A stretch of 64,000 bases of DNA from Simmondsia chinensis (GCA_018398585.1 JAGTTD010000007.1:8335320-8399319), one strand, 5' to 3'. Positions 30,903-42,530 are shown, counted from the stretch's first letter. Notes: a model not told the origin generated them from the letters alone. Translations and numbers: made by a program.

Positions 30903-32582
30903 ATGTGATTTAAAAGGTTGTTTTAAAACCGTCTACTTGCAAGCGTAGGAGATCATCATATCTAAATCGAGTATACGGGTCATACCCAAAGGGAATCGGT
31001 GTTAAGTCGGATTTAGTGATCAAGGAGCAGTTGAAATCGGGGTTTTGTTAATTTGAATTTGTTAGATAAATTACTAAAACTAAATGTAAACTAAAGTTGC
31101 CAATTGAATTAAGGTTAGTTCAAGGAATGAATTTAAGGTAACTTTACTCGTATCTAGTCATTATATTCTATTATGACAATGATTTAGGAGGCTTAGGCTA
31201 CAAGCACTAAGCCTGGGTTAATATTTAAACTAGGGCTTAGGGTAATAAACTAGTCTAAAGGCATATCCTATCATATAACCCTACTGTAGCATAAGTTATC
31301 TTATTAGCACTACTCAATTACTTTCTTACTCCTAATTTAATATTAAACCTGAATTAATACTTAAGTTAGGGTTTAGGGCAATGAACTAATCTAAAGGCAT
31401 AACCCATCGTATCACCTTAGGTGTAGCATGGATTATCTCAATAGCATTAATAAATTCCTTTAGCACTCCAAATTAAATATTAATTTGTATAAAATATTAT
31501 GTTTAGGGATGGGTACAACCTCAACCCTAACCACGCGTGAAAACAAGATCTGTTATGGTCTAAGCTACAAGCTCATAGACTGACGCTAATGATTTGGAAA
31601 TCTTAAGTTAGGGTTTAGGGTAATGAACTAGTCTAAAAGCATAACCTATCATATCACTCTAGGTGTAGCAATGATTATCTTAATAGCACTAACAAATTTC
31701 TTTAGCACTCCTAATTAAATATTAATTTATATAAAAGATTGTGTTTAGGGTTGGGTACAACCTCAACCCTAATCATGCGTGAAAACAAGTTATATTATGA
31801 TCTAGGCTATAAGCTCATAGACAGACACTAAAGATTTGGAAATCTTAATATGGCTACAAGCTCACACAAAGAAAATCGAAGAACGATCATAAATTCCCCA
31901 CAGGGGTGCGTATATAACATAACAAAACCATTGTTTACAATAAAATATAAATCTGGGATACGAACGGCTACCTGTCCTTCATTACTAAACTAAAGTTTAT
32001 TTTTCCTTGGGAGTTCTAAACATCATGAAATCCAAGAAAGAAAACAATAATGATAAAACTAAGGATTTGAAGACTCTCCAATTTACATTAACGTTGATCC
32101 TTGCTTTAATTCCCCCAGTACTCCGACCACCTGCGCTTTGGCTTTTGAGAACCCCTTGGATCTCGTAGCGACTTCGGGAAGAAGAGGATGAGAGAAGGCA
32201 TGGAAAAATATCTCTAAAAAAGATTAGGTTTTCGATAATTAAAAGCGGCGGCGTGTGCGACATCGGTGTCCGACTTGCGTGATGTGCAGCGCCGCTCTCC
32301 TATCTCGTCAACACACATATATATAAATATAATATTATATTAATGTAATCTAATATATAATATTATAATATATATATATATATATATTAATTATCTACGA
32401 AACCTATTTTGGTTACCGAATTATAACCCGATTGATCATTCTTTTCCACATGTGGTCGGGTTTCTCAAAGTAGTCTTCAATTATGCCTCGATTACGTTTG
32501 ATTCTGCCACTTTTCAACCTTTGTTTGCTCCGTTGCACTTTAAGCCAAAATGTACGTAGATTACAACGAAACACACATGTAA
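30903..32582. repeat. Non-coding insertion (~1.7 kb) with a 241-bp-period repeat
   Basis: No domain recognised. 31227-31845 contains three phased units beginning AAGTTAGGGTTTAGGG (31363 and 31604, period 241 bp; a shorter related unit begins at 31227). After 31900 the sequence is unrelated to the units: a GC-richer piece near 32230-32300 (GCGGCGGCGTGTGCGACATCGG) and a TA microsatellite (about 32370-32390). Copy-B copia sequence resumes at about 32583, so the whole block looks inserted. Confidence 0.6.
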
Positions 32583-32754
32583 AAGCTGAATATTTAGCAG
32601 GAATGAAGAATAAAATATGCAAATATAAGGCACAACAGGAAGAAATCCTTGATAATGCTTTAGAACTTAGAATGAGTAAAAGAGTGAGAAAAAAAATGTC
32701 ATTTAGACCAAACGTGCTTACATTTCTAGTGCAAGAAACTATAGATGATATGTA

Positions 32755-33141
32755 GAGTTATTTATACCAAAGGTCTCTGTACTTTGCCCATTGTGTCAAT
32801 TTAGGCCTTATACTTTTAATTGTGGCAATTTAGTCTTTGTACTACTCATATTGTGTCAATTTGGTCCTTATAATATAATTTATGTTAAAATTTCTTTGAA
32901 ATTTTTAATGATTCGGCCATGGATTCGATTAAATTGAATCCATTGGTGGATTTATAGTGAGTTACTTGCATTTAAAGTGATTGTGCCATTAAAAATTGCG
33001 TCAATAACTTAACTAAAATTTAACCAAGGGACTAAATTGACACAATATGAATTGTGTAGGGACTAAATTGACACTACCAAAAGTACAAGGAATAAATTGA
33101 TATAATAAGAAAAGTACAGGGACCATTGGTGTAAATAGCCC
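32755..33141. mobile_element. Mutator-type MITE, copy 1 (387 bp)
   Basis: Long inverted ends: left GAGTTATTTATACCAAAGGTC, right reversed GGGCTATTTACACCAATGGTC. Both ends continue with CTTTGCCCATTGTGTCAATTTAG-like repeats. The nine-base flanks TGATATGTA and TTATATGTG match at 7 of 9. No coding content. Confidence 0.78.
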
Positions 33142-33276
33142 TTATATGTGTAATCAAACTCCATTGTTGTGCAATAGAGTCAACTTATGATGTTTGATGA
33201 GGCTATGAAGTCTCGTGATGGTTTTTTTGGAAAAAAAAGATAATTAATTATGAGATGGATTCCATTATAAGTAATA

Positions 33277-33661
33277 GGTTATTTACACCAAAGGTCCCTA
33301 TACTTTGCTAATTGTGTCAATTTAGTTCTTCACTATTAATTGTATCAATTTAGTCTCTGTACTTTTTATATTGAGTCAATTAAGTCCTATGATCAAATTA
33401 AAGTTAAATTAATGATGTAATTTTTAACGGTACAATCATGTTACATGCAAGTACTCCACTACAAAAGCACTCATAGACTGAATTTAACCAAACTTGTTGC
33501 CGAATCATGAATAATTTCGTCAAAAACTTAACATAAACTTTATTCTAGGGATCAAATTAACACAATATAAATAATAGAGGGACTAAATTAACATCATTAA
33601 AAGTACAAGGACCAAATTGACACAATGGGTAAAGTACGGGGACCTTTTTCATAAATAACCC
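33277..33661. mobile_element. Mutator-type MITE, copy 2 (385 bp)
   Basis: Starts GGTTATTTACACCAAAGGTCCC and ends with the inverse AAATAACCC. It is bounded by an exact 9-bp duplication TAAGTAATA (33268-33276, 33662-33670), characteristic of Mutator-like transposition. Related to copy 1, 136 bp away. No transposase. Confidence 0.87.
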
Positions 33662-34005
33662 TAAGTAATAGTATTTGGACTTTAGTGGATCTTTCAATTA
33701 GAAGTAAGCAAATAAGGTGTAAATGAATTTTAAAAAATAAAATAAAGTCGCTACAAATATTGATAAGTTCAATGTCCGGTTAATGGCTAAAGAATTTATC
33801 AAAAATCAAGGAATAGACTACTTTGATACATATGCCTTAGTGGCAAAGATATCGACTATTAGGTATTGATTACTCTGGCTTCTATATATATTTTATAGAT
33901 TCACCAAATGAATGTCAAAACGACATTTCTAAATGGTGAATTAGAGGAAGAGGTGTATATGGAACAATAGGAAGGTCTTAACTCTTGCTAGAGCTTATAT
34001 GGAGC

Positions 34006-36002
34006 TGTTAGGAACAATGTCCTGAAATCCAGATTTATTCTGGATATATTGTTTTTAAAATTGAAGTTGCAGTCGTTTTCTAGTTATATTTGTGTATGTG
34101 AGCATTTATACAGCATGTGATTTTCTTTTGGGAGACATCCATGAGATGGGTGTAGTCTCAGATTACAATTTACATATTTGTTCTAAGTGGTTCATGAGAA
34201 TAAGCCACAGATAGACTTGAAACAAATGGTATGGATTGTTGTTTGAAAAACTCGTAGTCGAAGACAAGTTTGGACCACTTATATGTTAAGACTATAACGT
34301 GACACTTTAGATGACTTATCTTGGTCATGTGGATGGAGATCCAAAAGTGTTAGGTTAGTGTGTTTAATAAGATTGGCACACTAAGTTGGACCATGTGGAT
34401 TACTTATTTCTAGACTACTATCGGAAATGAGTGATTCACGTTGTATTGTTTGAACGACTACTCTAAATCTTGAGGGTATTGTGAACTTGTGCATGGAGCA
34501 TTAATTACTTTGGTGTACTATAAGTAAGGTCTAAACGAATGACTGAAATCCCACGTACACTGGGTGGCGGTGTGAAGTGTGACAAGGATCATGTATTCAA
34601 TAGGGAATCTACAGTTTCTTATGAGATACAGGTGTCCCCTTAGTTGATTCGCAAATATTTGAATAGTTCGAAAACTTTGGCCAAAGTATTCCAAGTGTTT
34701 GACATTTTGAATTTATACTGTGAATGTGTTCAAGTATAAATGAATTATTCGGTGAAGGGCGAGTCGGTAACTAATGGAGAAGCTGTGAGAAGAATAATGG
34801 TAGTGGTTATAGTTATCCTTTGTCATGGACATCTAGTGGAGAGGTTGTTGTTATCATTACAGTCTATTAAGGAGATATCGAATAAATAATTTAAGTCTGG
34901 AGTGCAGTGAGATTTTAGTGGAATTAAGTCTCATTAAGTGGTAATTAAATTATTTCATGAGATGATTAATTTAACCCATTTTGAGCTAAATTTAAATTGT
35001 CCCCGAGGTCCTTGCGCAAGCCTCTGTATTTATTGCCATTGAAAAAATATTAAAGAACTCATGAGATAAATTATTTATCCATAAGATGGGTAAATTAATT
35101 TTACCAAACATTATTCATGATATGAATAAAAATTAAAAAAATTATAAAATAAAATATTTTTGAAAATTAAAATTCATAAGATGAATTTGTACATATGAAA
35201 AATAAAGAAAAAAAAAAAAAAAAAAACTGTAAATGCACAACTGCTATCCTTGCCAAACGCAAGTGACCAATCAGCGCGCGACATGTGTCACGCGCTGATG
35301 GTCAGAAGGGATGGATCTGCGCCTTCGGGCGCGGACTAATCTCGTGCCGACACGTGGCACACAATGATAAGCTAAAACACATGTGAACTGTGCAATGAAA
35401 CGCAGTGTTTTAATTGCTTATTTGAACGATACGACGCGTTTTAATTTAAACTGGGCAATTCCCACATCAAAAAATTATAATTTTTCACTCCGGTATATTC
35501 CTATAAATAGAGGTGCTTATTCCGAGGTTTGGCATTCAAGTTGAAATATTTCTTTAGGATTTCTAGAATTGTTTCGGAGACCTAATTGGAGAGAAATTTT
35601 CCGTTGAAATTTTTCTTTCCTCAGTTTAATATTTTTTGGAGCCCACCCTACGGGCAGTTCGAGGTCATTGCGTAGAAGATCGCGTGGTCTCGATTTTCTT
35701 GGTTTTCTTTATTATTGGAGCAATTTCAGGTATGTTCTTCTTTCTTTATTCTTTTTCGCTTTTCTATTTATTTACAATATTCGTTATTATACATGTTTAA
35801 GTTTATGTATTGTTATGAATGTATTAGAGTAAAAGGCCTGTAAATCTAAATTATAAATTTTGATATGTTGATTTAAATTATGAATTTAAGTTAGTAAATT
35901 TAAAATTAGGAATTTTAAATCGACTATAGGTTTAGAGTTATGAATTCTAAACCTGTTCCATTGCATAAACTTTAGGGAGAATTTTTGTAATTCATCCCAA
36001 CA
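34006..36002 (+). repeat. Lone LTR (1997 bp) with partial internal start
   Basis: Starts TGTTAGGAAC and ends CCCAACA, followed by a primer-site-like CGGTATTAGGGC. Promoter-like features fit an LTR: a near-palindrome at 35271-35300 and TATAAATA at 35502-35509. No protein similarity. A hairpin ATCCAGA/TCTGGAT lies near 34040-34058. No partner LTR is seen in the window, so it is a solo or truncated element. The family is not recognised. Confidence 0.7.
35502..35509 (+). promoter_or_regulatory. TATA box of the 2-kb LTR
   Basis: TATAAATA about 500 bp before the LTR end, downstream of the GC-containing palindrome, is a plausible RNA polymerase II core promoter. Confidence 0.5.
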
Positions 36003-36239
36003 ACCGGTATTAGGGCAAAGGGTTTATTGAGATAAACCTATTCTCGGGAACTCTCGCACGTGAGGTGTCACGAAGCGTGACTCTCCGACCGGGGGCTTAG
36101 GTAGTGAGAAGAGTCTCCTACCCTAAGTGCTCTAATAGGTGCCTATTGTTGTGACCATAGTTGAGAACTGTGAACCCAATAGTCGGCATCAGAGTTTATT
36201 TTCCAACAAAATTCATATCCTTTCCCAACAGGAACAACA
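36003..36239 (+). other. Primer-site remnant and short internal segment behind the 2-kb LTR
   Basis: CGGTATTAGGGC (36005-36016) differs from the initiator tRNA-Met complement TGGTATCAGAGC at three positions, all transitions. About 220 bp of leader-like DNA follows, then a 23-base sequence (36240-36262) identical to 33941-33963 in the copia RT fragment left of the LTR. Confidence 0.6.
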
Positions 36240-36262
36240 TTAGAGGAAGAGGTGTATATGGA

Positions 36263-38331
36263 GTGACATTCCAAAATGAAGGTCACAATATGCATGCTAA
36301 CCCCCGGATCACTTTATGATTCGTTTGTCCCTTTTCACGGTATCCTCATAGGTGACCAAATATATTATATGGGCTCAGTCCCACCCCCCTCGATGCTGTC
36401 CACATCTTAACTCTAGCTAGAGCTTATATGTCCTTGAATCATATGATTCATCATCGGCACCATTAGTAACAGATTTGGACTTACCATTCTTATGTTATTT
36501 ATCATACATTTTTTTCGTTCATATCCGATCGTAGTGGTACAAGAAAAATTATATATTAACATGTGATTTGTTTTTGCTTCCTTGCATCATTGGCACTACA
36601 TTGCCTTTGACGCTCGCCAATAATAAACTCACAAGCTGCATTATGGTAACATCCATCATGAACAACGAAGTAATCTCGAGAGGCCACTACCCGACGATTT
36701 TCTCATATATGATGCTGATTTTAATCATATAATACTTCATAATATCTACTTCCAACATCATACTTGATCACAAGAGTTCAAATGAGATGAATTATCATAT
36801 ATTCAAAGCGATAGCGTTAGAGCTACCAAATTGGCTTTGTGATGATCTTTAAAAAATCAATATACTCTTATACATAACACACCAGCTAAATTAGAGAAAT
36901 TGGACACTAGTGTACATTAAATTGTTTGACAATGTTTTTAAACTACCACCACTTATTGAATGACTAAAGTCATTCATAATGCTAATTTCATATGTTGAAT
37001 TCATTTTCTATATTCCTTCTAGACAAACATGCCACTAATCAATGACATTTACATTGGCCCATTATAGAGCTTAGATCTATTATGACCCTTTATTTCTTCG
37101 GTGCAACTTTTCCAAAAAATTTTAGGTTATGGTCTATCTAAATAAGGCAAAGGTAATAACACTATTGTGCAAATAAAGGAAGTACACTAATATCACTTAT
37201 CCTTTATTTTTTTCGTACCAAGCGCTTGGATTTATTCTCTCTCATATAGCAGAGTTGTCAAAAGACATAAAATAATGTTGTATACAGTATATAAAAAAAA
37301 GTATGAATCAAAGTTTTTCTACTATTTGCCTCTTACTCCTTCATAGGTTAGAAAGTGCTATCAATATCATCAATTATTTTTGTGACATTTTCAATGTCCC
37401 CACTATTTTTAGATTTGAAAAGAAATTGACTTTTGTTGAAGAATGCCTCTAAACACTATTTAGTATATAATTAGCGATGAGAACTTTTTTTGTCTTCAGT
37501 ACCAAAGATGGTTTTTGATAGATGCTTTGTTGAATCAATAATACATATATTGGTTTAACAAATCATCATAGCGGAAAAATCAAGTATGAAACAACACTTA
37601 CACCAAACAACCACAGCTATAAACATGCTTCGACTAATACAGTCCAAAACTATTAGCTATCTGTTAAAGCTGGATTAACCATTCTGAAAAATATTGAAAA
37701 GTGCAACTTCACTCATTACAAAAGAATGAAATCTTCCATATAGATTAACAGGACTTCTTGAGTGAAACACAGGATGCCCAATTGCAAAAGAGTCCACCAG
37801 AGTTCCAGCTATAAAACCCGACTACAATACCATTATCACGTTGGCATTTACAACTGCTTAAGTTTCCAACCCAAGACTAAGCACATCTTATCTCATGAAA
37901 TATGAGCTGCCATTTCTTGCCACATTTGAAACAACAAAGTCAATTGGTTCATGCCCCATATCAAGCATAGCCTTAACAGACAAAAATGTCATTCTTGGTA
38001 ACAATAATTGAACTTAAAGTTACACTTTAAACGTACCTTATTCATGAAATAATAGAAAAAAAAAGGTTTATATTAAGTTCAAAAGTATAAAATACTTCTT
38101 TAAGGATTAATTTTTTTCAAACGGAAACTTGATTTCTACAATACTGATGTCCATGAATTGATAATTACTCCCTACACTATTATAAGTTTTAAACATTTTC
38201 TTAGTTTGAAAACAAAGTTCATTTTTTTTTTCAATTAAAACCCATTGTTTTTTTTCCCCTCAAATAAAATGAGTGCTCTCTTTCAAGGAAATTCTTAATT
38301 CAAACTTTCAGTCTTATTCTAGTAGACATAC
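36263..38331. other. Two kilobases without a recognised gene
   Basis: Mostly AT-rich. CTTAACTCTAGCTAGAGCTT (about 36407-36427) repeats a phrase at about 33977-34000. A coding-like island on the minus strand at 37888-37992 is listed separately. I see no element ends or domains. Confidence 0.5.
37888..37992 (-). other. Short coding-like island, unrecognised
   Basis: On the minus strand 34 codons run from ATG (37992) to TAA, with protein-like composition (LDMGHEPIDFVVSNVARNG) unlike the AT-rich surroundings. Upstream bases (TTACCAAG just before) could be an intron acceptor. It might be a host exon remnant; I do not recognise the family. Confidence 0.25.
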
Positions 38332-38726
38332 TGATGCATTTCCCATACGGACCGACATTACTAATACTCATGTAGCGACTTTGGATCGCATTGGAGCGGG
38401 TCGGCTCCTAGGGATACCAGTAGGGTCGAGCGTTGACCTACGAGGAGAGAAGTAGGGGTCCGATGAGGCCAAGCATCTGATGCTAGCCTGGGACAGAATA
38501 GTAATATTGTAGGGGCTCGGTTTATAGTTATATAGTGGTTCTGCCCTAGTAAGCTCTTTATGTGTTGCTTTTCTAGTTTTGCCCTTAGTATATATATATA
38601 TATAAAAGTTGTAGTTGGAGGCTTAAGTTCATGAATGAGATTTTTCCTTGGCTATTTTCTTTCAATTTTTACTGTTTTTCTTTCTATTGTCATTCGATTT
38701 TTATGATTGGATTTGGGTATATGTCA
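38332..38726 (+). repeat. Chromovirus-1 left LTR
   Basis: TGATGCATTTCCC... to GTATATGTCA. It aligns with the right LTR end to end (AGGGGTCCGATGAGGCC, TGATGCTAGCCTGGGACA, CTCTTTATGTGTTGCTTTTC blocks). A TA microsatellite sits near 38590-38603 where the right copy has AAATAAGTAG. Confidence 0.92.
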
Positions 38727-38727
38727 T

Positions 38728-38738
38728 TGGCATCAGAG
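38728..38738 (+). other. Chromovirus-1 primer-binding site
   Basis: TGGCATCAGAG, one base from the LTR end and one mismatch from the initiator tRNA-Met complement. Confidence 0.78.
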
Positions 38739-38766
38739 TCATGGATGCTCGAAACTTTGGGTAATG

Positions 38767-40104
38767 ACGTATTCCCAACGAATCCAAGCTAAGCCACCCG
38801 AAACACCCGCCCCACCACCGCAATCGGCCGCCCTCCCACCCTCTCAACCACCGCCTACACATACAGCCCCATCGCCTACCCGCACGACCCCAAACCCCAG
38901 ATCAGCCATCCCACCTTCCCTGCCCATACCACCCCCACCGATACAACCTATCTTACACACACCACCAACAATTTCCACTTCTCAGCTTCCCCACGACCAC
39001 CCATGACGAAGCACAGCGCGCCATCAACTTCCAATACGCAACGCGCTATCAATGACATCCGGGATGTAATCGCGGGGTCAGCCACACAGGTATCATCCCT
39101 AATCACTTCCTTTGTTAAAAATCGCAACCCTAACCCTAACCCAATCGTCACCTCGACTGGATTCACACCCATACCGAGCTTTCCGCCATTCATCGGTGAC
39201 GCGGCCTCTTTGGTCTACCGGCAAACCCTAGGTCCAGGTCCCAAGTTTACCCCGTTACCCACCTCGGGTTGGGATCGAAATATTGTGTTTGGTACCTACG
39301 GATCTACTGTGGGGCCCTCTAGTTCAGGTCCGGGAAACCCGTATTCGGGACTCACCCACCCACCCTTTCACTTCCCCCACCTCTATTACCGATACCCCCG
39401 CCACCCCAGGCCTCCCTCTTCGATGCTTCCTCACATGGAAGTATTCCGATGTCACTATCCGGCCTTTCTAGCACTGGGAAATATAGGGTTGATCCCATTC
39501 CCGGCCCTAGTTCGCTAAGTTTACCCCCGTAGGCAAACCCACGCCCCCCCGGGGCGGCCTACCCCAATACCCTCACCATCAATTGTCCACCCGTATGGCT
39601 AAACTCGAGTTTCCATGCTTTATGGGTGATGACGTTAAGACTTGGATATACAAACGTGAACAATTTTTCCGCATAGATTGCATCCCTAGCGCATTCAAGC
39701 TTAAAATTCTACAACTCATATGGAGGGGTATGCCCACAAGTGGTTCCAACACTATGTATAAACATTGCCCTTATGTCACTTCGGACGAATTCAAACTCGC
39801 AGCCCTAGACCGCTTTGGAGGAGCTATAGATGACCCTATGTCCGCTTTCTTAGATTTACGAAAAACCACTTCCCTTCGTGAGTACATGAATGCTTTTGAT
39901 AGTTTATATGCCCAAGTCCATTTACAAGAGGATTATGCTATTAGTTGCTTCTTAAATGGACTCCACGAGGACTTAAGGATGTCCGTTCGCTCCTTTAGAC
40001 CTCAAACCCTCCATGATGCCAATACGGCCGAACTTCAAGAGGTCGTTCTTCAAGCCCAATGGCCTACACCTTTTACCCGTAGCACCTTTCCCACCCAACC
40101 TTAG
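38767..40104 (+). pseudogene. gag: Chromovirus-1 gag
   Basis: A proline-rich N-terminal stretch (38767-39003) and a second open segment in another frame (39003-39518) precede the capsid core at 39583-40104: KLEFPCFMGDDVKTWIYKREQFF, FKLAALDRFGG, DLRKTTSLREYMNAFDSL and CFLNGLHEDLRMSVR, the retrotrans_gag signature. The zinc knuckle follows after a break near 40105. Frameshifts separate the three parts. Confidence 0.88.
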
Positions 40105-40189
40105 ACCAACCGACACCCAACCATATTGAATCCACCCCCATCGCAGCTCCAAAACCCTCGATCCCACTCCAGCACACACGCCATACAGT

Positions 40190-40700
40190 CACTAGTGCCG
40201 AAATTGATGAGAAACAAGCTAAGGTTCAGTGTTTCTATTATGATGAACAACATGTTCTGGGGCACAAGTGCACAAACCGTCATAACCGTGGTCAATTTTT
40301 TCTTGTTGAGGTCGACAGGGAGACCTTAGATGAGAGCTTCGACGTAGTGACCAGCACCGAAGTTGAACCCAAGGAATCTCCAATCATTTCTATCCATGCC
40401 CTTCTAGTAGACAACTCCCACCGCACACTACGCGTCCTTGGTTTCTATGGCAAACCTACGCTATACATTTTGCTTGATTCGGGTGCCACACATAATTTTT
40501 TAGATATCGATGTGGCGAAAAGGCTTAAATGTCCAATTTTGACCACCACACCATTCTACATCACTGTGGCCGATAGGGGCCAAATGCCCTCCACTTAAGT
40601 TGTGCAAATTTCCAATGGACAATGCCAAGTACCAATCCGATATGATCCTTATTCCTCTAGGTGGGTGAGACATGGTATTAGGTTGCCCAGGGTTCTCTTT
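40190..40700 (+). pseudogene. pol: Chromovirus-1 zinc knuckle and aspartic protease
   Basis: VQCFYYDEQHVLGHKC near 40220-40275 is a CCHC knuckle with the second cysteine changed to tyrosine. From 40347 an open frame gives LYILLDSGATHNFLDIDVAKRL, an intact DSGA protease active site, then a stop after QMPST (about 40598) and further similarity to 40700. Confidence 0.85.
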
Positions 40701-40815
40701 GGTTGGTCCCTTGTCGTTGGACATGCGAATTAACGGCAACTTCACGTACTTGAGTCACTCTCACACACTCCATGGACTCACGTCCGATCCCATCTGAGAA
40801 ATTTCTGTTTGCACG

Positions 40816-41200
40816 ATGACTAAAACCTTACGAGATAACAAAACTTGGGATTCTTTCCACTACCATTCTTTCCTCGACACCTCAACCTTTTTCTCTGTGG
40901 CGGCGGCCTCTTCTTCTCCCGAACCACCACCTTGCCCTACGACACCTACGTCACAAATTCCACCATGTCTTTCAAGAACCAAACACTCTCCCACCGCCAC
41001 GACCCCATTCCGACCATCGTATTCCCCTTAAGGATGGTACGACCCCGGTTAACCAACGCCCATATAGGTACTCCCTCGACCAAGAAAATGTCACTGAACA
41101 AATTGTGGCCGAATTACTTGAGAAACACAGCATATGCGAGAGCACGAGCCCCTATGCCTCACCCATCGTCCTAGTTAAGAAGAAGGACGGCTCACACCGT
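40816..41200 (+). pseudogene. pol: Chromovirus-1 RT, N-terminal remnant
   Basis: Only the approach to RT and the fingers are left: PYRYS-like residues near 41060, IVAELLEKHSICES and SPYASPIVLVKKKDG (41100-41190). The next codons, after SHRQG, already belong to the RNase H connection. The palm, YxDD box and thumb (several hundred bases in related elements) are deleted without visible scar. Confidence 0.85.
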
Positions 41201-41570
41201 CAAGGCCCCTTGACCGCCTCAAAGAGGCCCTTACTAGCGTCCCCGTCCTTGCCCTATCCGGCTTTAATGACATGTTTGAGATCGAAACCAATGCCTTTGG
41301 TGTCGGGATAGGTGCGGTCCTTTTACAAAAGGGCCATCCCATTGCCTACATTAGCAAAGCCCTGTCCCCATGACACCTGCATAAATTCGTGTATGAAAGT
41401 GAGTTGCTAGCTATCTTCCATGCGGTTAAAAAGTGGAATTAATACTTGATGAACCGACATTTTTGAATCCGCACAGACCAACAAAGTCTTAAACACTTAC
41501 TCAACCAACGCATTTCAACCCCTTTTCAACAACAACGGCTTTCTAAATTAAAGGCAAAGAAAATGTGGTG
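41201..41570 (+). pseudogene. pol: Chromovirus-1 RNase H
   Basis: Follows directly at the deletion: a LKEALTSVPVLAL-like connection, FEIETNAFGVGIGAVL (family usually ETDA, so the first aspartate is N here), PIAYISKALS, YESELLAIFHAVKKW and IRTDQQSLKHLLNQR. The E and later D are present. Frame breaks occur near 41310 and 41440. Confidence 0.85.
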
Positions 41571-42530
41571 GTTGACGCCATATCTCGTGTTACTAGTGGT
41601 GACCTCCTCTCCCTAGCCCTTTCTTCCATATCCACCGATTTTTTGACACGATTACAAGAGGCTTGGCACACTAAACCACACTTTCAACAACTCATACAAG
41701 AAATCATACGTGACCCCCATTCTCATCCCTGCTACACTTGGCACAACAACCAACTATGTTAGAAAGGACAATTTGTGGTAGACCATAACTCTTCCATTAA
41801 GCATGACATTTTAAATTGGATGCATGCCTCACCAACCAGGGGTTATTCTGGCATTCAACCCACACGAAAACGCATAGGCACACTTTTTTTATTAGCGTGG
41901 ACTCAAAAACAATGTGACTACTTTTATTAAACAATGTCCCATTTGCCAAGAATGTAAGTATGATGCATCGGCCTTTCCCAGTTTATTACAATCCCTCCCC
42001 ATACCCGACAGGATTTGGACTAGTACATCCATGGACTTCATAAAAGAAATTCCCAAGTCTTATGGTGAGGATGTTGTTCTTGTCATTGTGGATCACTTGA
42101 GTAAGTATGCTCATTTTCTTACTTTGTCTCACCCTTACTCTGCTATTATCGTTGCTAATATGTTTATGCGAGATGTTTACAGGCTACAAGGTCTCCCTGA
42201 GAAGATCATTTCTGACAGGGATCTTGTTTTGACTAGCAACTTGTGGGATGAACTATATCATTGTCAAGGTGTCGATCTCCGTCGTTCGGCTGCCTATCAC
42301 CCTCAAAACGATGGACAAACGGGGGTACTTTACTGTTTGTTTGGTAAGCTACCTCCATTGCATGTGTTTTGAATATGAAAAAAATTGGTTTGAATGGATA
42401 CCGTTAGCCGAATGGTGGTACAATACTACCTATCATTCCGCTAATTACACTATACCGTGTGCAGTCATTTATGGCCAACCTCCATCGGTACATCTCCCAT
42501 ATTTACCCGAGGGAATCTTCTAATGCTATT
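41571..42530 (+). pseudogene. pol: Chromovirus-1 integrase
   Basis: Zinc region: GYSGIQPTRKRI (the HH part degraded) and CPICQECKYDA. Core: SMDFIKEIPKSYGEDVVLVIVDHLSKYAHF (first D), IISDRDLVLTSNLWDELY (second D), YHPQNDGQT (the glutamate position follows in a shifted frame), then EWWYNTTYHS. A frameshift near 42320 separates the halves. Confidence 0.9.

Larger units (their letters stand above)
32583..34000 (+). pseudogene. pol: Copia RT fragment, copy B, holding two Mutator-type MITEs
   Basis: Outside the MITEs, the sequence parallels copy A: EEILDNALELRMSKRVRKKMSF (32640-32700), a MFDEAMKS-like reading near 33190, then at 33680-33960 LVDLSIRSKQ, DKFNVRLMAKEFIKNQGIDYFDTYALVAKIST and a degraded KTTFLNGELEEEVYME. 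The gap-free part 33760-33870 shows RT fingers. Stops in every frame; no YVDD. Confidence 0.75.

Noticed and set aside
39121..39146. Telomere-like CCCTAACCCTAACCC
   Set aside because: It codes an Asn-Pro run in the gag reading frame and is not the plant CCCTAAA repeat.
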